A stretch of 33,853 bases of DNA from Dissophora ornata (GCA_025201705.1 MU616890.1:1-33853); one strand, 5' to 3'; numbered from the stretch's first letter, positions 1 to 10,258 are shown. Numbers and translations are program-made. The notes: generated from the letters alone by a model not told the origin.

Positions 1-1945
1 CATTTGTGCATTTGGACAGGGTAACCTGCCTCTTTGCTGTTTGCTCAACAGAAATGAAAAGCACTTTTTTTTTTTTTTGCATTGTGTTTGTTCCAGCAAC
101 AGCAACAACAACAAAAGAAAGCATCGTCTCATCCTTTTCATGCAACATGGGAAATCCATTTAGGTGCAGTCGAGGTGGTCCCCAAAATCTCAAAGCCATT
201 GGCGGACATTAATGTCTCTATCATGTAAGTCGATCCCCCCTTTGTCCCACCCTTGTGATTACTGAGAATGTGAGAGAGAGAGAGAGAGAGAGAAAGAGAC
301 GCACCTAGGCAACATGAGCGAATTAAGCCATGGAGCGTGTGAGGGAAATAACAAGACCCAAAAGAGGCGAAAAAGAAATTATGATAAAAGGGCGCAGAGG
401 AGGGCAGTGCGGCACGAGAATAGACTAAAGCATAGGCATGCATTTGCAATGACAAATTGGCAATGTGCGACGAGAGCATGCAGGCGGAGTATGAGAGAGA
501 GAGAGAAGGGGGGACCAAGCGCAATACTCGCGAGATAGCTGACGACAATGACGAACACTGGGCGAGCTTGGCTCAGTAATCGAAGAAAAGAAAAAAAAGG
601 TGCCGAATTCCTCGTTGTTTCCACGTCGTTCTCCTCCTTTGTGCCACAACGCCAAATTCCAATCTTCCCATCAAACGTGGGATGGTGATATGTCCGAGCG
701 AATAGACGTGGGAGACACGTAATAGGCATTCCTTTCTGTAAATGACAGCACAGCCATTTAGACATCTTTGAGCTACACACACTACACGCACTCACACATA
801 CACACTCGCACTCGCTTGTCTTTCCTCCCCCCTTTCCAGGCAGATATCAACGTACGATGGCGACTTTACGCTCATGCCAGAGTGTGACCTTATCCGTGCA
901 CTCGACTGTCTCGCCACTCGCTTCTCTATCAGCAACAAACCGCTCAAGGATGCTGGACTCCAGCCCTCGAGTCTCCAGTCCTGGGACGAGTCCTTCCCCA
1001 TGTGCGCTACCGAGATCAACTCACTCCAGGATGCCCTCTTACTCGGCGCAGCTACCACTCGCAGCCGTCAGTCCAGTCTTGCGAGCTCTCCGGGAGAGAA
1101 CGGAGATATCGGCGGTGAGAAACGTCCGCTGCGCTGCAGTGGAAGCGAAGACAGTGGCATCGGAAGTGAGGCGACCAGTGGGCCCAACAGTGGTTTAACG
1201 AGTGGTCATAAAAGCCATGTGTTGGATACATCCTTGCTGTCGTCGCTATCGCTGACGGAGAATTCGAGGGCTACAAGAGCCAGACCACCGTTTCGGGCTA
1301 ATTTTCCGCATCGGCTGCATATCACAAGCATGGAGCATGCATTGATGGATCAGCATGCGATTCGACTATTGGAATCTATCTTTTTTGATAACAGGTAAAA
1401 TTGCAAGAAGCAGGGAGTTTTTGTCATACTTTGCATGGTCTTTTGGTGGCAATTAAACTAAAACCTGCGATTGTAAAAACTCTTTCAAACCAACAAAAAA
1501 AAAAAAAAAAAAAAAAAGGGACGACCGCTTCTTCTCATTTACGCAGACGGACTCGACGCTGAGCATCATCATGGACGGAGCAACGATGAGTCTCTTCCCG
1601 GACCATACACTAAACATGCAAGCCGGCGCCTGGCGATTGATCTCCATTGGCGACGGACCCCTCGGGTTTGATGAGTGTGGGGTTGTAAACGAGTTCTCGA
1701 GGCCGTTAAGCGAGCGTGGTGTCGGAGTGTTCTATTTGAGTACGTTCAGCGCGGACTACATTATGGTCAACGACCAGGATTTCGATAGAGCCATCATCTG
1801 TTTGGAAGATACTGCCAAAGCCCTGTCCGTGTCATCGCCAATCTCACCAATCTCACCGCTCTCACCGACCTCACCGATCTTACCAACAGACCCCTCACTA
1901 TCTGGATCCCCAGTGAACACATCAGTCGAAAAAACGAGCTCTTGA
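1..1945 (+). CDS. CASTOR1-like ACT-domain arginine sensor (5' partial)
   Basis: Likely cytosolic arginine sensor acting upstream of TORC1 through GATOR2, as human CASTOR1 does. The gene runs in from the left edge. Proposed exons are 1-20 (tentative), 164-224 (or 170-224), 840-1394 and 1519-1945; phases agree throughout and the stop is TGA at 1943-1945. The first visible ACT half ends with NVSIM-QISTYDGDF, matching the CASTOR1 segment around Ser111 and Tyr118-Asp121. The second half carries PLGFDECG and LSTFSAD, matching Gly274-Glu277 and Thr300-Asp304. Residues I recall contacting arginine in CASTOR1 (Ser111, Gly274, Glu277, Thr300, Phe301, Asp304) are all present. Of the GATOR2-binding set, Tyr118 and Asp121 are kept but Gln119 is Asp. 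A Ser/Gly-rich linker separates the ACT halves and an SP-repeat tail ends the protein; both look like additions relative to the 329-residue human protein. Family assignment is strong; the link to TORC1 is inferred. Confidence 0.85.
225..839 (+). other. Long intron of the CASTOR-like gene with (GA)n
   Basis: This 615-nt intron begins GTAAGT at 225 and ends TTTCCAG at 838-839. Joining ..AT at 224 to G at 840 restores an ATG codon and the conserved ISTY motif. It holds a pure (GA) microsatellite at 272-293. Open frames on both strands here are low complexity, and I see no nested gene. Confidence 0.7.
1835..1879 (+). repeat. 9-bp coding minisatellite (Ser-Pro repeats)
   Basis: Five in-frame 9-bp units of the form TC(A/G)-CC(A/G)-xxC encode consecutive Ser-Pro-Ile/Leu/Thr triplets in the C-terminal tail of the CASTOR-like protein. 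A sixth, diverged unit (Leu-Pro-Thr) follows. Confidence 0.8.
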
Positions 1946-2111
1946 TGATAGAGTGAACGGGGGGCCTGGAGAACACGCATATGCACACACACAAACCCGT
2001 GAGAGAACAAAAAAGAGAAAAAGGAGGGAAGGTGCAACAGGAGTCATATCAATCATTACCAGCACTGAAATAGTATCTGTATAGTAGAAACACACAAAAC
2101 ATGCCGCAAAA

Positions 2112-2117
2112 AAATAA
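2112..2117 (+). terminator. Poly(A) signal AATAAA for the CASTOR-like gene
   Basis: AATAAA lies about 165 nt after the stop of the CASTOR-like gene in AT-rich sequence. It is a plausible polyadenylation signal. Confidence 0.4.
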
Positions 2118-2885
2118 ACACACTTCATGAAGATATCGCCTAGCATAACACTATAGCCACGTAATATTTTTTTGTCCTGTATTCATTCTGCTATTAAAAA
2201 CAGACTGATAAACGCTACTCTAAGCGTCTTTCAAAAGCATATATGGAAAACAATTGCGTTGTCTTGACAATGTGGAGGTAGATTTTTTTTTTCAAGAAAA
2301 AGAATCCTCTTTTTTGGTCCTGCGTTCTGTTTCCAGACTCCATCTCGGAGAATATCAAAACGGTCATTGTTTTGAATCATCAATATGTGAAGTGAGCGAC
2401 AGGACATGGCAAAAAAAATGCTTGTTTGCACCGAAAAATAAAATAAAATGGCATGCAACTGAATGAGCATTACCCAGCGCTTTTTCAGGCACCTTATAAT
2501 GGAGCAAGAAGTCTCTCTAGACCTTTCTTTCTTCATCCTCGTCCGTCATTTCCGTTCGTATTGTCCATAGTATGATGATCGATTCTGATCGATCTTGTTT
2601 CTGGCCTTTGAGCTGTGCCTTGCAGCAGCCTACCTTGGACCAAAAAAAAAAGCCCCTCAGTCTGCAAGTCTGCAGCGCGCAACAGGAACTCTCTTTTCTG
2701 TTCACATCTTGCCTCCACACCTTACTTTTTCCATTGTCCGCTTCACTGATCCTCATATCCGCACCGCGCTTGGGTCGGCGGTTCGATATCTATAATCTCC
2801 TCTCTTTCCCACTATCCCCCCCTCGCTACCACACAGTACTATTTCTCACCCTATTACCCTTCTCCAAAAACTATATAAAACCACC
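2118..2885. other. Intergenic and promoter region
   Basis: No gene is supported here; the short open frames on both strands have no recognisable features. From about 2680 to 2870 the plus strand becomes pyrimidine-rich, a typical fungal core-promoter character, just ahead of the Mid2-like gene. TATATAAAA at 2872-2880 ends only five bases before the ATG at 2886. If it were a functional TATA box, transcription would start inside the coding region, so it is more likely A-rich leader. Confidence 0.5.
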
Positions 2886-5800
2886 ATGCGGTTCACAACA
2901 CTATCTTTGATCCTGGCAGTGTCAACGATCTTCTCCGCAACAACCTGTAACGGCCAAGATTTCGTCTCTCCAGCAACGGCTCCACCGGCGGCAACTGACG
3001 AAGATCATCCCCAGATCGTCTTTAACAAAGAATCAAAGATACCCATGATGGTGTCACCACCCACAGGCGCAGCTCCTCAGATGATGAATCACGACAACCT
3101 TCATGCACTATCACGACAGTTCCTGTTCCCAGACTACCTTATTCCCGCACGGGTGGGCAACATCCAAGACGCGACGACGATGCAGCCACACTTTGTGCAA
3201 CAAATTCAGCCAGAGGTACTACCCAATCAAAAGAACGGGGAACTGCAAAAGCAAGGGTGTGAGTCAAGATTGACCAAGCGCATGGGACCTCGTCGGCTCG
3301 CAGGCGAACGACGAGATGGTGGTCTGTTGGGTAATGTTGTGGGAGATTTAGCGACACTGACGGCTACCGTATCTGCAGCACCCACTGATGGTAAGACGCT
3401 TTAGAGAGCGCCCGGTCCATGGGTCAATCTCAGTCTACGTTCCTTTCCCACCTTATACCTCTCAGTGTTTTCTTTTTCAAGTTCCTCCACACACGCTTGT
3501 ACTCAGCCAGATGTTCATATCGGCCGCTGACCAGGGGGGGGGGGGAATTCCCTTGTATCTCTGTTTTTCCCTGTCGACTGTAGTCAGTCTTGCTCCTTTG
3601 GCCTTCATTACGTTGTTATCCAGGCGAAGGGCGGGGTGGTAGGATTTTGCACAGTGCCTATGACAGCTGCAACTCCTCTTCCTCGTTTTATTTTTACATT
3701 CGCTGTATAAATAAGGGAGCCTCAGCTCATCAAGGGAAAAAGGGATTCTCCTAAATCTCATATTGTGTTATGCAATGTGTGTGTGTATGTGTGTGCGCTG
3801 TATGTGTAAACCACTCCGTGCTCCATGCCTTTCTGGTAGCGCCTTTAATTTTTTTTTCTCTCTCTCGTTCATTCATCACGTTTTTTGTCTCCTGCAGTGC
3901 TCTCAGAACACTCTTTACGTGTGGTATCGTTTTTTTTTGTTCGTTTTTCTCCTTCGTCGCTCCTGTTCAAAGTGGTTGCTCATCCTCCTCCTCCTCCTCC
4001 TCCTCCCTCGGTCTGGAAACCGTCACCTGGGTACCTGGATCTCTGGATCAAAAAAAAGGAATAAGAGCGGCTTTCTAGTTTTTAACGAGGACGTCAGGAC
4101 CGTGAGGATAACTGGATCGTTGCGGAAGCAACACGCGGGGATGCCAATGTCCTTGTGTTTGTGGAGAGACCGTGGAGAAACACATACGCCATGGGAGATA
4201 CATTAACGGAAAAAAAAAAAGTGAATTGAGCACGAGCCATGGCTGAGTTTGAACTGCGCACAGACAGTGCATCTGAGACATAAAATTTGTGATTTTTGCT
4301 GTGCCTCCAAAGTAGAGACGCAAACAGGAAGTTTGAAGGATTGACAGCACTGCCCCACGCCAAGGCACCTGACATCGAGGAGGAAGCACACTGTAGAGCA
4401 TGAGTCATCAATCCTGATATCTTGCGACGTTGCTAGTATGCATTCCCTTCCCACAATCATCGCTGACATCTGGTTTCAACCTGGTCAGAGGAGCCATAAT
4501 TTTCAATCAACTCGAAAAATTCATGGCACTAACATCTCGGGGATCGTGTTTTTTTTTTCCTTAATCCGTATCTAGACCCATCACTATCACCCACTCCTTC
4601 TTCTACTTTCTTTATATCCCCCCCTCCTGTCACTGTCGCCGTACCTACTGAAATAGCACCGGACCCTGTGCCGTTGCCTACTGCGGCCCCCAGTCCTACA
4701 CCCTCTCTTCCTCATGTAGATCCTGAACCTGTGACGACAACCACGAATGCCGAGGCAGGACCAACCCCTGCACCAACCCCTGCACCAAAGACCGATGCAC
4801 CTGTTGTCCCAGTTTCGATATATGAGCCCCCCGCGGATAGCCCATCGTCATCAGATGAGGGAGCACCTGCAGAGACATTGACGCACCCGTCACCTGCTAA
4901 GGAAACTCACTCGAATTCAAAGTTGACACCATTTGCGAACGGGCCGACGAATGATAGCAGCTCATATGCCAGTGACGATGTTCAGGGGCAAGGCGGAGCA
5001 ACGACGACGAACGAAGAGTCGAGCGGAAACGGCATGGGTGTCACGATCGGAATCATTGTGGCGGTTGTCGCGGTTGCCTGTGCGATTGGTGTCTGGATCT
5101 TCCGAAAGTGGAAGCTTTCGGTATGTCGAGAAAAAAAAGAGAAACAGCTCATTCACTCACTCACACGAGAACAACTTCTTCACGATTTACGATAGCCCTC
5201 ACGGCAGTTTAAGAGCAAGATATCGGCCCCATCGTCGGTTGACAACACATCCTCTGACGCCATAGTTGGAGCTTTCGCTGACAATGCTACCGTCTACGGT
5301 TCTAGCGGCTATGATACCGGGTCGGACTATCAGAACAGCTACGACGCCATTTATAACCACCAAACCCACGATCCCAATGCCGCGCTCTCACATCAACAAC
5401 AGCAACCACCGATGGAGTATATGATGTCTGCAGCAAGCAGCACTTCTTTAATCGCCGCAACAGCCATGTCGACTCCGGTTGCTGCGTACCAGCAACAACA
5501 GCAATATTCACATCCGTATGAGCAGCAACAGGCATACGGGTACGAGCAGGAGTATATACAACATGATCAGTATGCCTATGGTCAGCAGCAGTATGGACAC
5601 CAGCATTACGCGTATCAGCAGCATCCACAACAGTATCAACATCAAGCACATTTGAGCATGTCGAGCACGGCTTCGGGGTCTGTGACGGATTACGGGCAAT
5701 ACCAACATTCACATTCAGGATCGACTGCCTCTGCTGGTGCGGCAACAGGAATGGCGACAGGAGCAAGTGGTGCAGGTGGAAGCGCAGCTATGGTGGGCAG

Positions 5801-5888
5801 TGCCCCGATGACAGGACATAATATCCATGGATATGGGTCGGAGGATTACAGCCAGAACGACCAGTTCCTGCGGGAGCTGCGTGAATAA
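2886..5888 (+). CDS. Mid2/WSC-like single-pass surface sensor with Gln/Tyr-rich cytosolic tail
   Basis: Putative cell-surface sensor of about 580 aa. Exons are 2886-3390, 4576-5120 and 5196-5888, in phase, with stop TAA at 5886-5888. The first ~23 residues are a clear signal peptide (MRFTTLSLILAVSTIFSA, then a likely cut after CNG). The ectodomain is rich in Pro, Ser and Thr with repeated PTPAP stretches, as in O-mannosylated stalks. One membrane helix (VTIGIIVAVVAVACAIGVWI) is followed by a basic FRKWKLS-PSRQFKSK segment joined across intron 2. The cytosolic tail has QQQ/YGQQQY/YAYQQ repeats, then an Ala/Gly/Ser-rich stretch, and ends FLRELRE. The topology resembles yeast Mid2/Wsc stress sensors, but no WSC Cys domain is seen, so the role is inferred. 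Exon 1 is separated from the rest by a 1.2-kb intron, so its linkage is the least certain point. Confidence 0.75.
3391..4575 (+). other. 1.2-kb intron 1 of the Mid2-like gene
   Basis: GTAAGA at 3391 and TATCTAG ending at 4575 bound an intron of 1185 nt, about ten times the usual size in this window. Joining G at 3390 to AC at 4576 makes GAC and keeps the frame into the Pro/Ser-rich exon. Contents include a G12 run (3534-3545), TATAAATA at 3706-3713, a TCC/CTC-repeat near 3982-4008, and several T and A runs. Open frames such as 3763-4206 are low complexity. An alternative first exon cannot be excluded. Confidence 0.55.
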
Positions 5889-6557
5889 CGCCCATTTCAG
5901 ATATGCTGTAGTGGGAAACGTCCATTAGATTTCTATTTTTTTTTAATGATTAACGACTCACTTTTGCTACCTTCCACCCACCCAACAATCCTACCAGCAT
6001 ATTTGGTAATTAGTCTAAGCATTTTGTTACGTTCATTCGTTTCCAGATGTCACAGCTTACACTGAATCAACCATGTCATCTCTATTTCTCCTTTCCGAAA
6101 ACGCATGAGTTAATTATGCCTCACACCATCTAGCTAATCCACTCACTCGTGCGTTTTCACATCTCAAACGTCAACATGGTTTTGACACCCGTAGATTATG
6201 GTGACAATAAACCAGCATTCTATTGTTTCTTCATCGGGTTTATTAACGGTCCAGCTGTTGTGTAAGAAAAAAACAACAACAACAACTCTTCAGAGTGCCT
6301 TTGTGGAGTAATCCTAGACATGAGCAGGCCTCGGAATCGAAGGGCATTTTCGTACAAGTTCGACCGCCACCACGAACCCACACTTTGTTCACGTCGCTCG
6401 ACTAGATGTCCACAAGTTCAATAAACAGTTTTTTTCTTATCGCAGTTTACTCAGATAACAATTAGATAGAGGGGAGACTACTGGGGAATTATACGTCCGC
6501 TATTTGTGTGGGTCAACCTCGTTCCCTCGTGGTGGTGGTTGCTCTCACGATGTAGCC
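5889..6557. other. 3' flank and gene-poor spacer
   Basis: No gene is supported. AATAAA at 6206-6211 could terminate the Mid2-like transcript. The frame leading into the ATG at 6558 is open from about 6458, so an upstream exon of the small candidate gene might lie at its right edge. Confidence 0.4.
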
Positions 6558-6867
6558 ATGGGTGCAATCCTTGAAAGTCCAACTGCTTACAAAGGCTGTA
6601 GATCGTGAGTTGCATCTATGTAAACTGTTGACGATGTATCGATGAATTGTTAGACGTCTAGGCTACTTACGGCAGCTAATATGCCGCCAACGGCTAATAG
6701 AAGACGAGATGAGGGATATCGATCAGCACAGCAAAATTGCCCAGGTGCAGAGAGTTCTAAACTATGGAATGCAGTTACGCTCAAAAGTTATCCTTGAACC
6801 TGGGATTGGACCCGTGTTGCCAGAGATCAGAAATGGAGACAAATTCATTGCATTTGTCGTGAATTGA
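6558..6867 (+). CDS. Possible small two-exon gene, unknown function
   Basis: I do not recognise this protein. ATG at 6558 opens exon 6558-6604, followed by GTGAGT at 6605 and TGTTAG ending at 6653. That implies a compact 49-nt intron. The second exon, 6654-6867, ends in TGA. The phase matches exactly (TC + A), giving about 86 aa. The predicted product is mostly helical and charged (LIEDEMRDIDQHSKIAQVQ), then a Gly/Pro turn (EPGIGPVLPEIRNGD), and ends FIAFVVN. No signal peptide or membrane segment is seen. The consensus donor plus frame continuity argues for a real exon pair. The short length and lack of known family argue for caution; it could be a remnant of a larger gene. Confidence 0.3.
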
Positions 6868-8433
6868 ACCATTCCCAGTGGAGGATTACATTAACAATAG
6901 CCGGCTCCTAAGATCGCGGACCTGCGCCTTTGACCGTTCGAATTCCTTTGTATGTCTGCTAGTCTCGCGAGATCCTGCAGAGCCCCTCGTGCTTACCGTC
7001 CTAGCGCATGCGACGCTCCCGCCATCACCCAGTTTGCGTCGAGTGAGTGACACCGTGCAGCTGCTATGCAGCCACTAATTAGTGATCTACCTTTGCACTT
7101 AGTCTAGGCAATGATTAACGCTATGAATATTTATCTACGTAAGGTCTAGTTAGGCGAAAAAGTGAAGTTGGCTGCTATGTACGTGCCGAGTCGGAATCGT
7201 TTTCTGTAGGACGCAAATGCTGCTAGGATTTACTCTTTCCAAGATTGACCTTGAAATGCACTATTGATTGATAATGACTTGTTGTTCGAGTTATGAAAGT
7301 ATGACAGCGGAACATCTTTCTGCCATCGAATCAAGGCCTCAGTTTCCCTTCGAATCGAACTTGCCTAGAACGACTCATCGAAGCCATTCTTGCAATAGGC
7401 CGGGATCTCTCTTGGCTGGCTGGCTAGCTACTAGAACCTGCTTGACGGTTATAGTCTTCATCCGCCTCGTACTCGTTGTCATTGTGATTTCACCTCATAC
7501 TCTCGCGCTCGTCCTTTTCCTTTGACATCTCGCGACTTTCCCTTGACATCTTCTGAAATCATGGGATGACAACTGCAGTTGAAATCTCGAATCCGTCGAG
7601 CATTTTGGTGGGGGATATAGTGTTGAAGATTGTTCGTATCTCGCTGGACAAGAGGTTCAAAACTAAGAATACGCATACCAGATCATGTTTTATAACATGT
7701 CTCTTTTCTTTCACTTTGTGTTTCTTTTGTTGCCACATTGATGTTGGCACTGTCAGAGACATTCAAAACCAACACCACTTTGACCACTTTGGACTTGGGA
7801 TGGAACTCGATTGGGAAGGAAGGAGATCGTTAGCAAATTGTATGGGTCATCCTCTGCCGATAATTGTCTTCAGTTATGGACTATGGTGTGATGGTAATCC
7901 CCGAGAACTGGCTACAATTTGGTGTGTATACCGGGCTGTAATTTGGATAGCTGCTATGTTCGATTCAATACCCAAGCTTCCAATAAGAGAGCAAATACAA
8001 AAACTAACCTAACCTCTTCAATATGTGTAAAAAGCCGAGCGATACTCAAGTTCTACAAGCAACTATTGTGCAGCTACGTTGATGATAATTGATACAAACC
8101 ATGCGAGTGGGGAGTCGGCTGCTCCTTTATACTATTTGAAAAACAAGAGGCTCCATATTTGGGTATTAAGCGCAATGTGCAATGTTGCATGTAGGCATGG
8201 AAGGTCGTTCAGAATCTTCTTGTTCGTTTGCGCAGCTTTCAGTGCTCGACCAAAAAAAAAAAAAAAAAAAAAAAAGCGTATGATATTGCACATCACGAAG
8301 ACCATGGGTTCAACACTATCCTGTCTTCAATAAAAGAGTTGACCGTGTACAAACTGATTATCGATGATCTTAAACGCAGACCCAATGATCTATTTTTTTT
8401 ATTGGATCTCGAAAGCCCCATCTACAGAGAACC
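6868..8433. other. Gene-poor region with one unassigned ORF and an A24 run
   Basis: No recognisable gene. The longest open frame, 7566-8012 (+, 148 aa), contains a Phe/Cys-rich middle that reads like intron sequence and a second half I cannot assign. Minus-strand frames at 7479-7762 are equally unassigned. There is a pure A24 run at 8252-8275. The area may hold a decayed gene, but nothing firm can be said. Confidence 0.4.
8398..8403 (-). terminator. Poly(A) signal AATAAA for the reductase gene
   Basis: AATAAA on the minus strand lies about 31 nt past the reductase stop codon, a good position for 3'-end formation. Confidence 0.55.
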
Positions 8434-9713
8434 TCACAGATCTGCGATTTTGATCAGAACCTTTCCTGCATATTTGCCCTCCAACATATTCACAAAGTGC
8501 TCTGGCGCGTTTTCGATTCCCTCAAACACTTCCTCCCTATAATTGACCTCTCCCTTCTCCAGCAGCGGTCTCAACGCCGCGTCCAATTCCCCATTCTCAA
8601 AATACTGCAAATGATGCCAGTGCCAGTAAATGAATCCGAGAATCGACACTCTCTTTCGTGCAATCAGCTTCAGGTTCCGGATCGGGTAGGCCTCCTTGAC
8701 GTTCTCTTGGGAGATCATACCGACCGAGAGAATCTTGCCTCGTTCGTTGATCAATTCCAACACGAGGTCAAGAATCTCGCCGCCTACTGTGTCGAAATAG
8801 TAGTCGATTCCTTGAGGAGCCAGGCGCGTAAGAGCTTCACGAGCATCTTCGGTCTTGTAGTTGAATGCACCGTCAAAGTGTTGCTTCTCAATCAGGTAGG
8901 CGACTTTCTCGTCCGTCCCGGCTTTTTTGTCATCAAGAAAAAAAAAAGAAGCACTCATTAACACACACACATTCTCTATTGCATACAAAAAAAATAAATA
9001 TATTCCAGTGGCATACCTGATCCAATGACGTTTAACCCCTGTACTTTTGCCAATTGGCCCACCAACTGGCCTACCCCTCCTGCTGCCGACCCCACGAAGA
9101 TCGTCTTGCCCTTCTCAACTCCCAAAATCTTCAATCCCGCAAACGCCGTCAATCCCGGCATGCCCAACGCGCTAATATAGTTCGACAGCGGTACACCCTT
9201 TGATTCATGTCTTGCATGCTCTGGCAGCACTCGAATATCTGTTGGCGTATTGGGGTCGTCCAATCCGGAGACGCAGGTGTACTGTTCATAGCCCGTGTTG
9301 ATAGAGACCAAAGTTCCTACAGGGTATTTCGGCACCCCGGAAGCAACGATTTCGGCAATGCCGAGGCCATAGACGACATCGTTGAGTTTGCGCCAGGATG
9401 CTGGCATATCTCCACCGGTTTCGTCCAGTGTGAAGGAAACATCTGTCATGGATAAAAAAAAACAATGGGCGTCTTGTTTAGAGACAAATGGGCTTGGTAG
9501 TCCTGTTAGCTAGAAAGGCTAAATAGAAGGTGGCAACGTACAAGGATCCAAAGAAATGTAGAGGTTGCGGAGGATGATCTCTCCTGGCTTGACACTGGCG
9601 AGGTCAACATCCTGATGGGTCTCGACCCTGAACTGAGTCTTGGTCACTTGAGACTGATTGGCGTAACTGGCGCGGACCACGCGAGTGTTGCTGAGAAGTT
9701 TGCCTGCGGTCAT
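8434..9713 (-). CDS. NADP-dependent medium-chain reductase (leukotriene B4 dehydrogenase / prostaglandin reductase type)
   Basis: Zinc-independent MDR-superfamily oxidoreductase expected to reduce alpha,beta-unsaturated carbonyls with NADPH in the cytosol. Minus-strand exons are 9713-9542, 9442-9017 and 8921-8434, totalling 361 aa and a TGA stop. The N-terminal part has the family signature LYISLDPY, whose Tyr codon is formed across intron 1. The nucleotide-binding region is GSAAGGVGQLVGQLAK around residues 174-189, preceded by GMPGLTAFAGL. Then follow DYYFDTVGGE and GKILSVGMIS, and the C-terminal region ends EGKYAGKVLIKIADL. Length and motif order fit prostaglandin reductase/CurA/YfmJ-type enzymes. 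ATG at 9713 is chosen because it directly starts the conserved KLLSNTRVV strand; an upstream in-frame ATG near 9848 adds only low-complexity sequence. The exon 3 acceptor is ACAAAAAAG, without a pyrimidine tract. The physiological substrate is unknown. Confidence 0.9.
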
Positions 9714-10258
9714 TTTTTTTGTTGTTGTAACTATGGTTTCTGTCAAAGAGATCGAGATGTCGAAGAAGAGGAAAGGCTGTTGTTTAGGACGTGGGAGAAA
9801 ACATATGGTCTTTTTTTCGTTTCTCGAGGGCTGCGCACAAATCCACACGCCGCTCGCTCTGTTCTGGGCGATGATGTATTTGAATCATGATAAATTACGG
9901 GGAAATATTATTCTTGAATTTGCAGCAAACACCGCCAAAGATGTTATGATCGAATGATCGGAAAGAATGAAAAAAGCATCGTTCCTTCACTTTTGCTTTT
10001 GTCCTTTGGAGCTTTCGTCGTCGGTTACTTTTTTCGGATGCGCGAGATACAAAAAAAAAATACGCACGTCATTGGGCAGTAGCACAAACGGTGGCGTTCG
10101 CTACGCTTCAAAAGACGCGTCGGGTCGATGGTTTTACCAACCCTGTCAGTGCATCGTCTGATCGCTTTACTTCATTGCATGCCCTACTTCTGCTATCTAC
10201 TTGCTCATAGAGCCTCCCACACTTAGGTTGGCAAGCAGGTGCAGGTCGAAATCGACTC
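9714..10258. other. Spacer and promoter of the reductase gene
   Basis: Lies between two minus-strand genes. It contains T runs directly upstream of the reductase ATG and no supported gene. Short open frames on the plus strand are AT-rich and unassigned. Confidence 0.4.

Noticed and set aside
138..795. Overlapping minus-strand open frames of 136 and 138 aa
   Set aside because: They run across the (GA)n tract and conserved CASTOR-like exon sequence; their Ser/Leu repeats come from the microsatellite.
1547..1945. CGCAG at 1546 as the acceptor of the last CASTOR-like exon
   Set aside because: It would start the exon in a phase that does not match the donor at 1394 and would delete the conserved FFSFTQTDS strand.
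2784..2796. GGTTCGATATC as a tRNA B box
   Set aside because: The B box should end in CC, and no A box or acceptor-stem pairing could be found. Other GTTCGA/GTTCAA matches in the window failed the same way.
2872..2880. TATATAAAA as TATA box for the Mid2-like gene
   Set aside because: It ends five bases before the signal-peptide ATG, too close for a normal TATA-directed start; it is probably just an A-rich start context.
3763..4206. 147-aa open frame on the plus strand inside the long intron
   Set aside because: It is built from TG, T-run and TCC-repeat sequence, giving Cys/Val and Leu/Phe low complexity. Nothing resembles a domain, and it lies between two exons that join in frame.
7566..8012. 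148-aa plus-strand open frame in the gene-poor region
   Set aside because: No recognisable family, a middle part that reads like intron sequence, and no splice pair improving it. A decayed gene is possible but not supportable.
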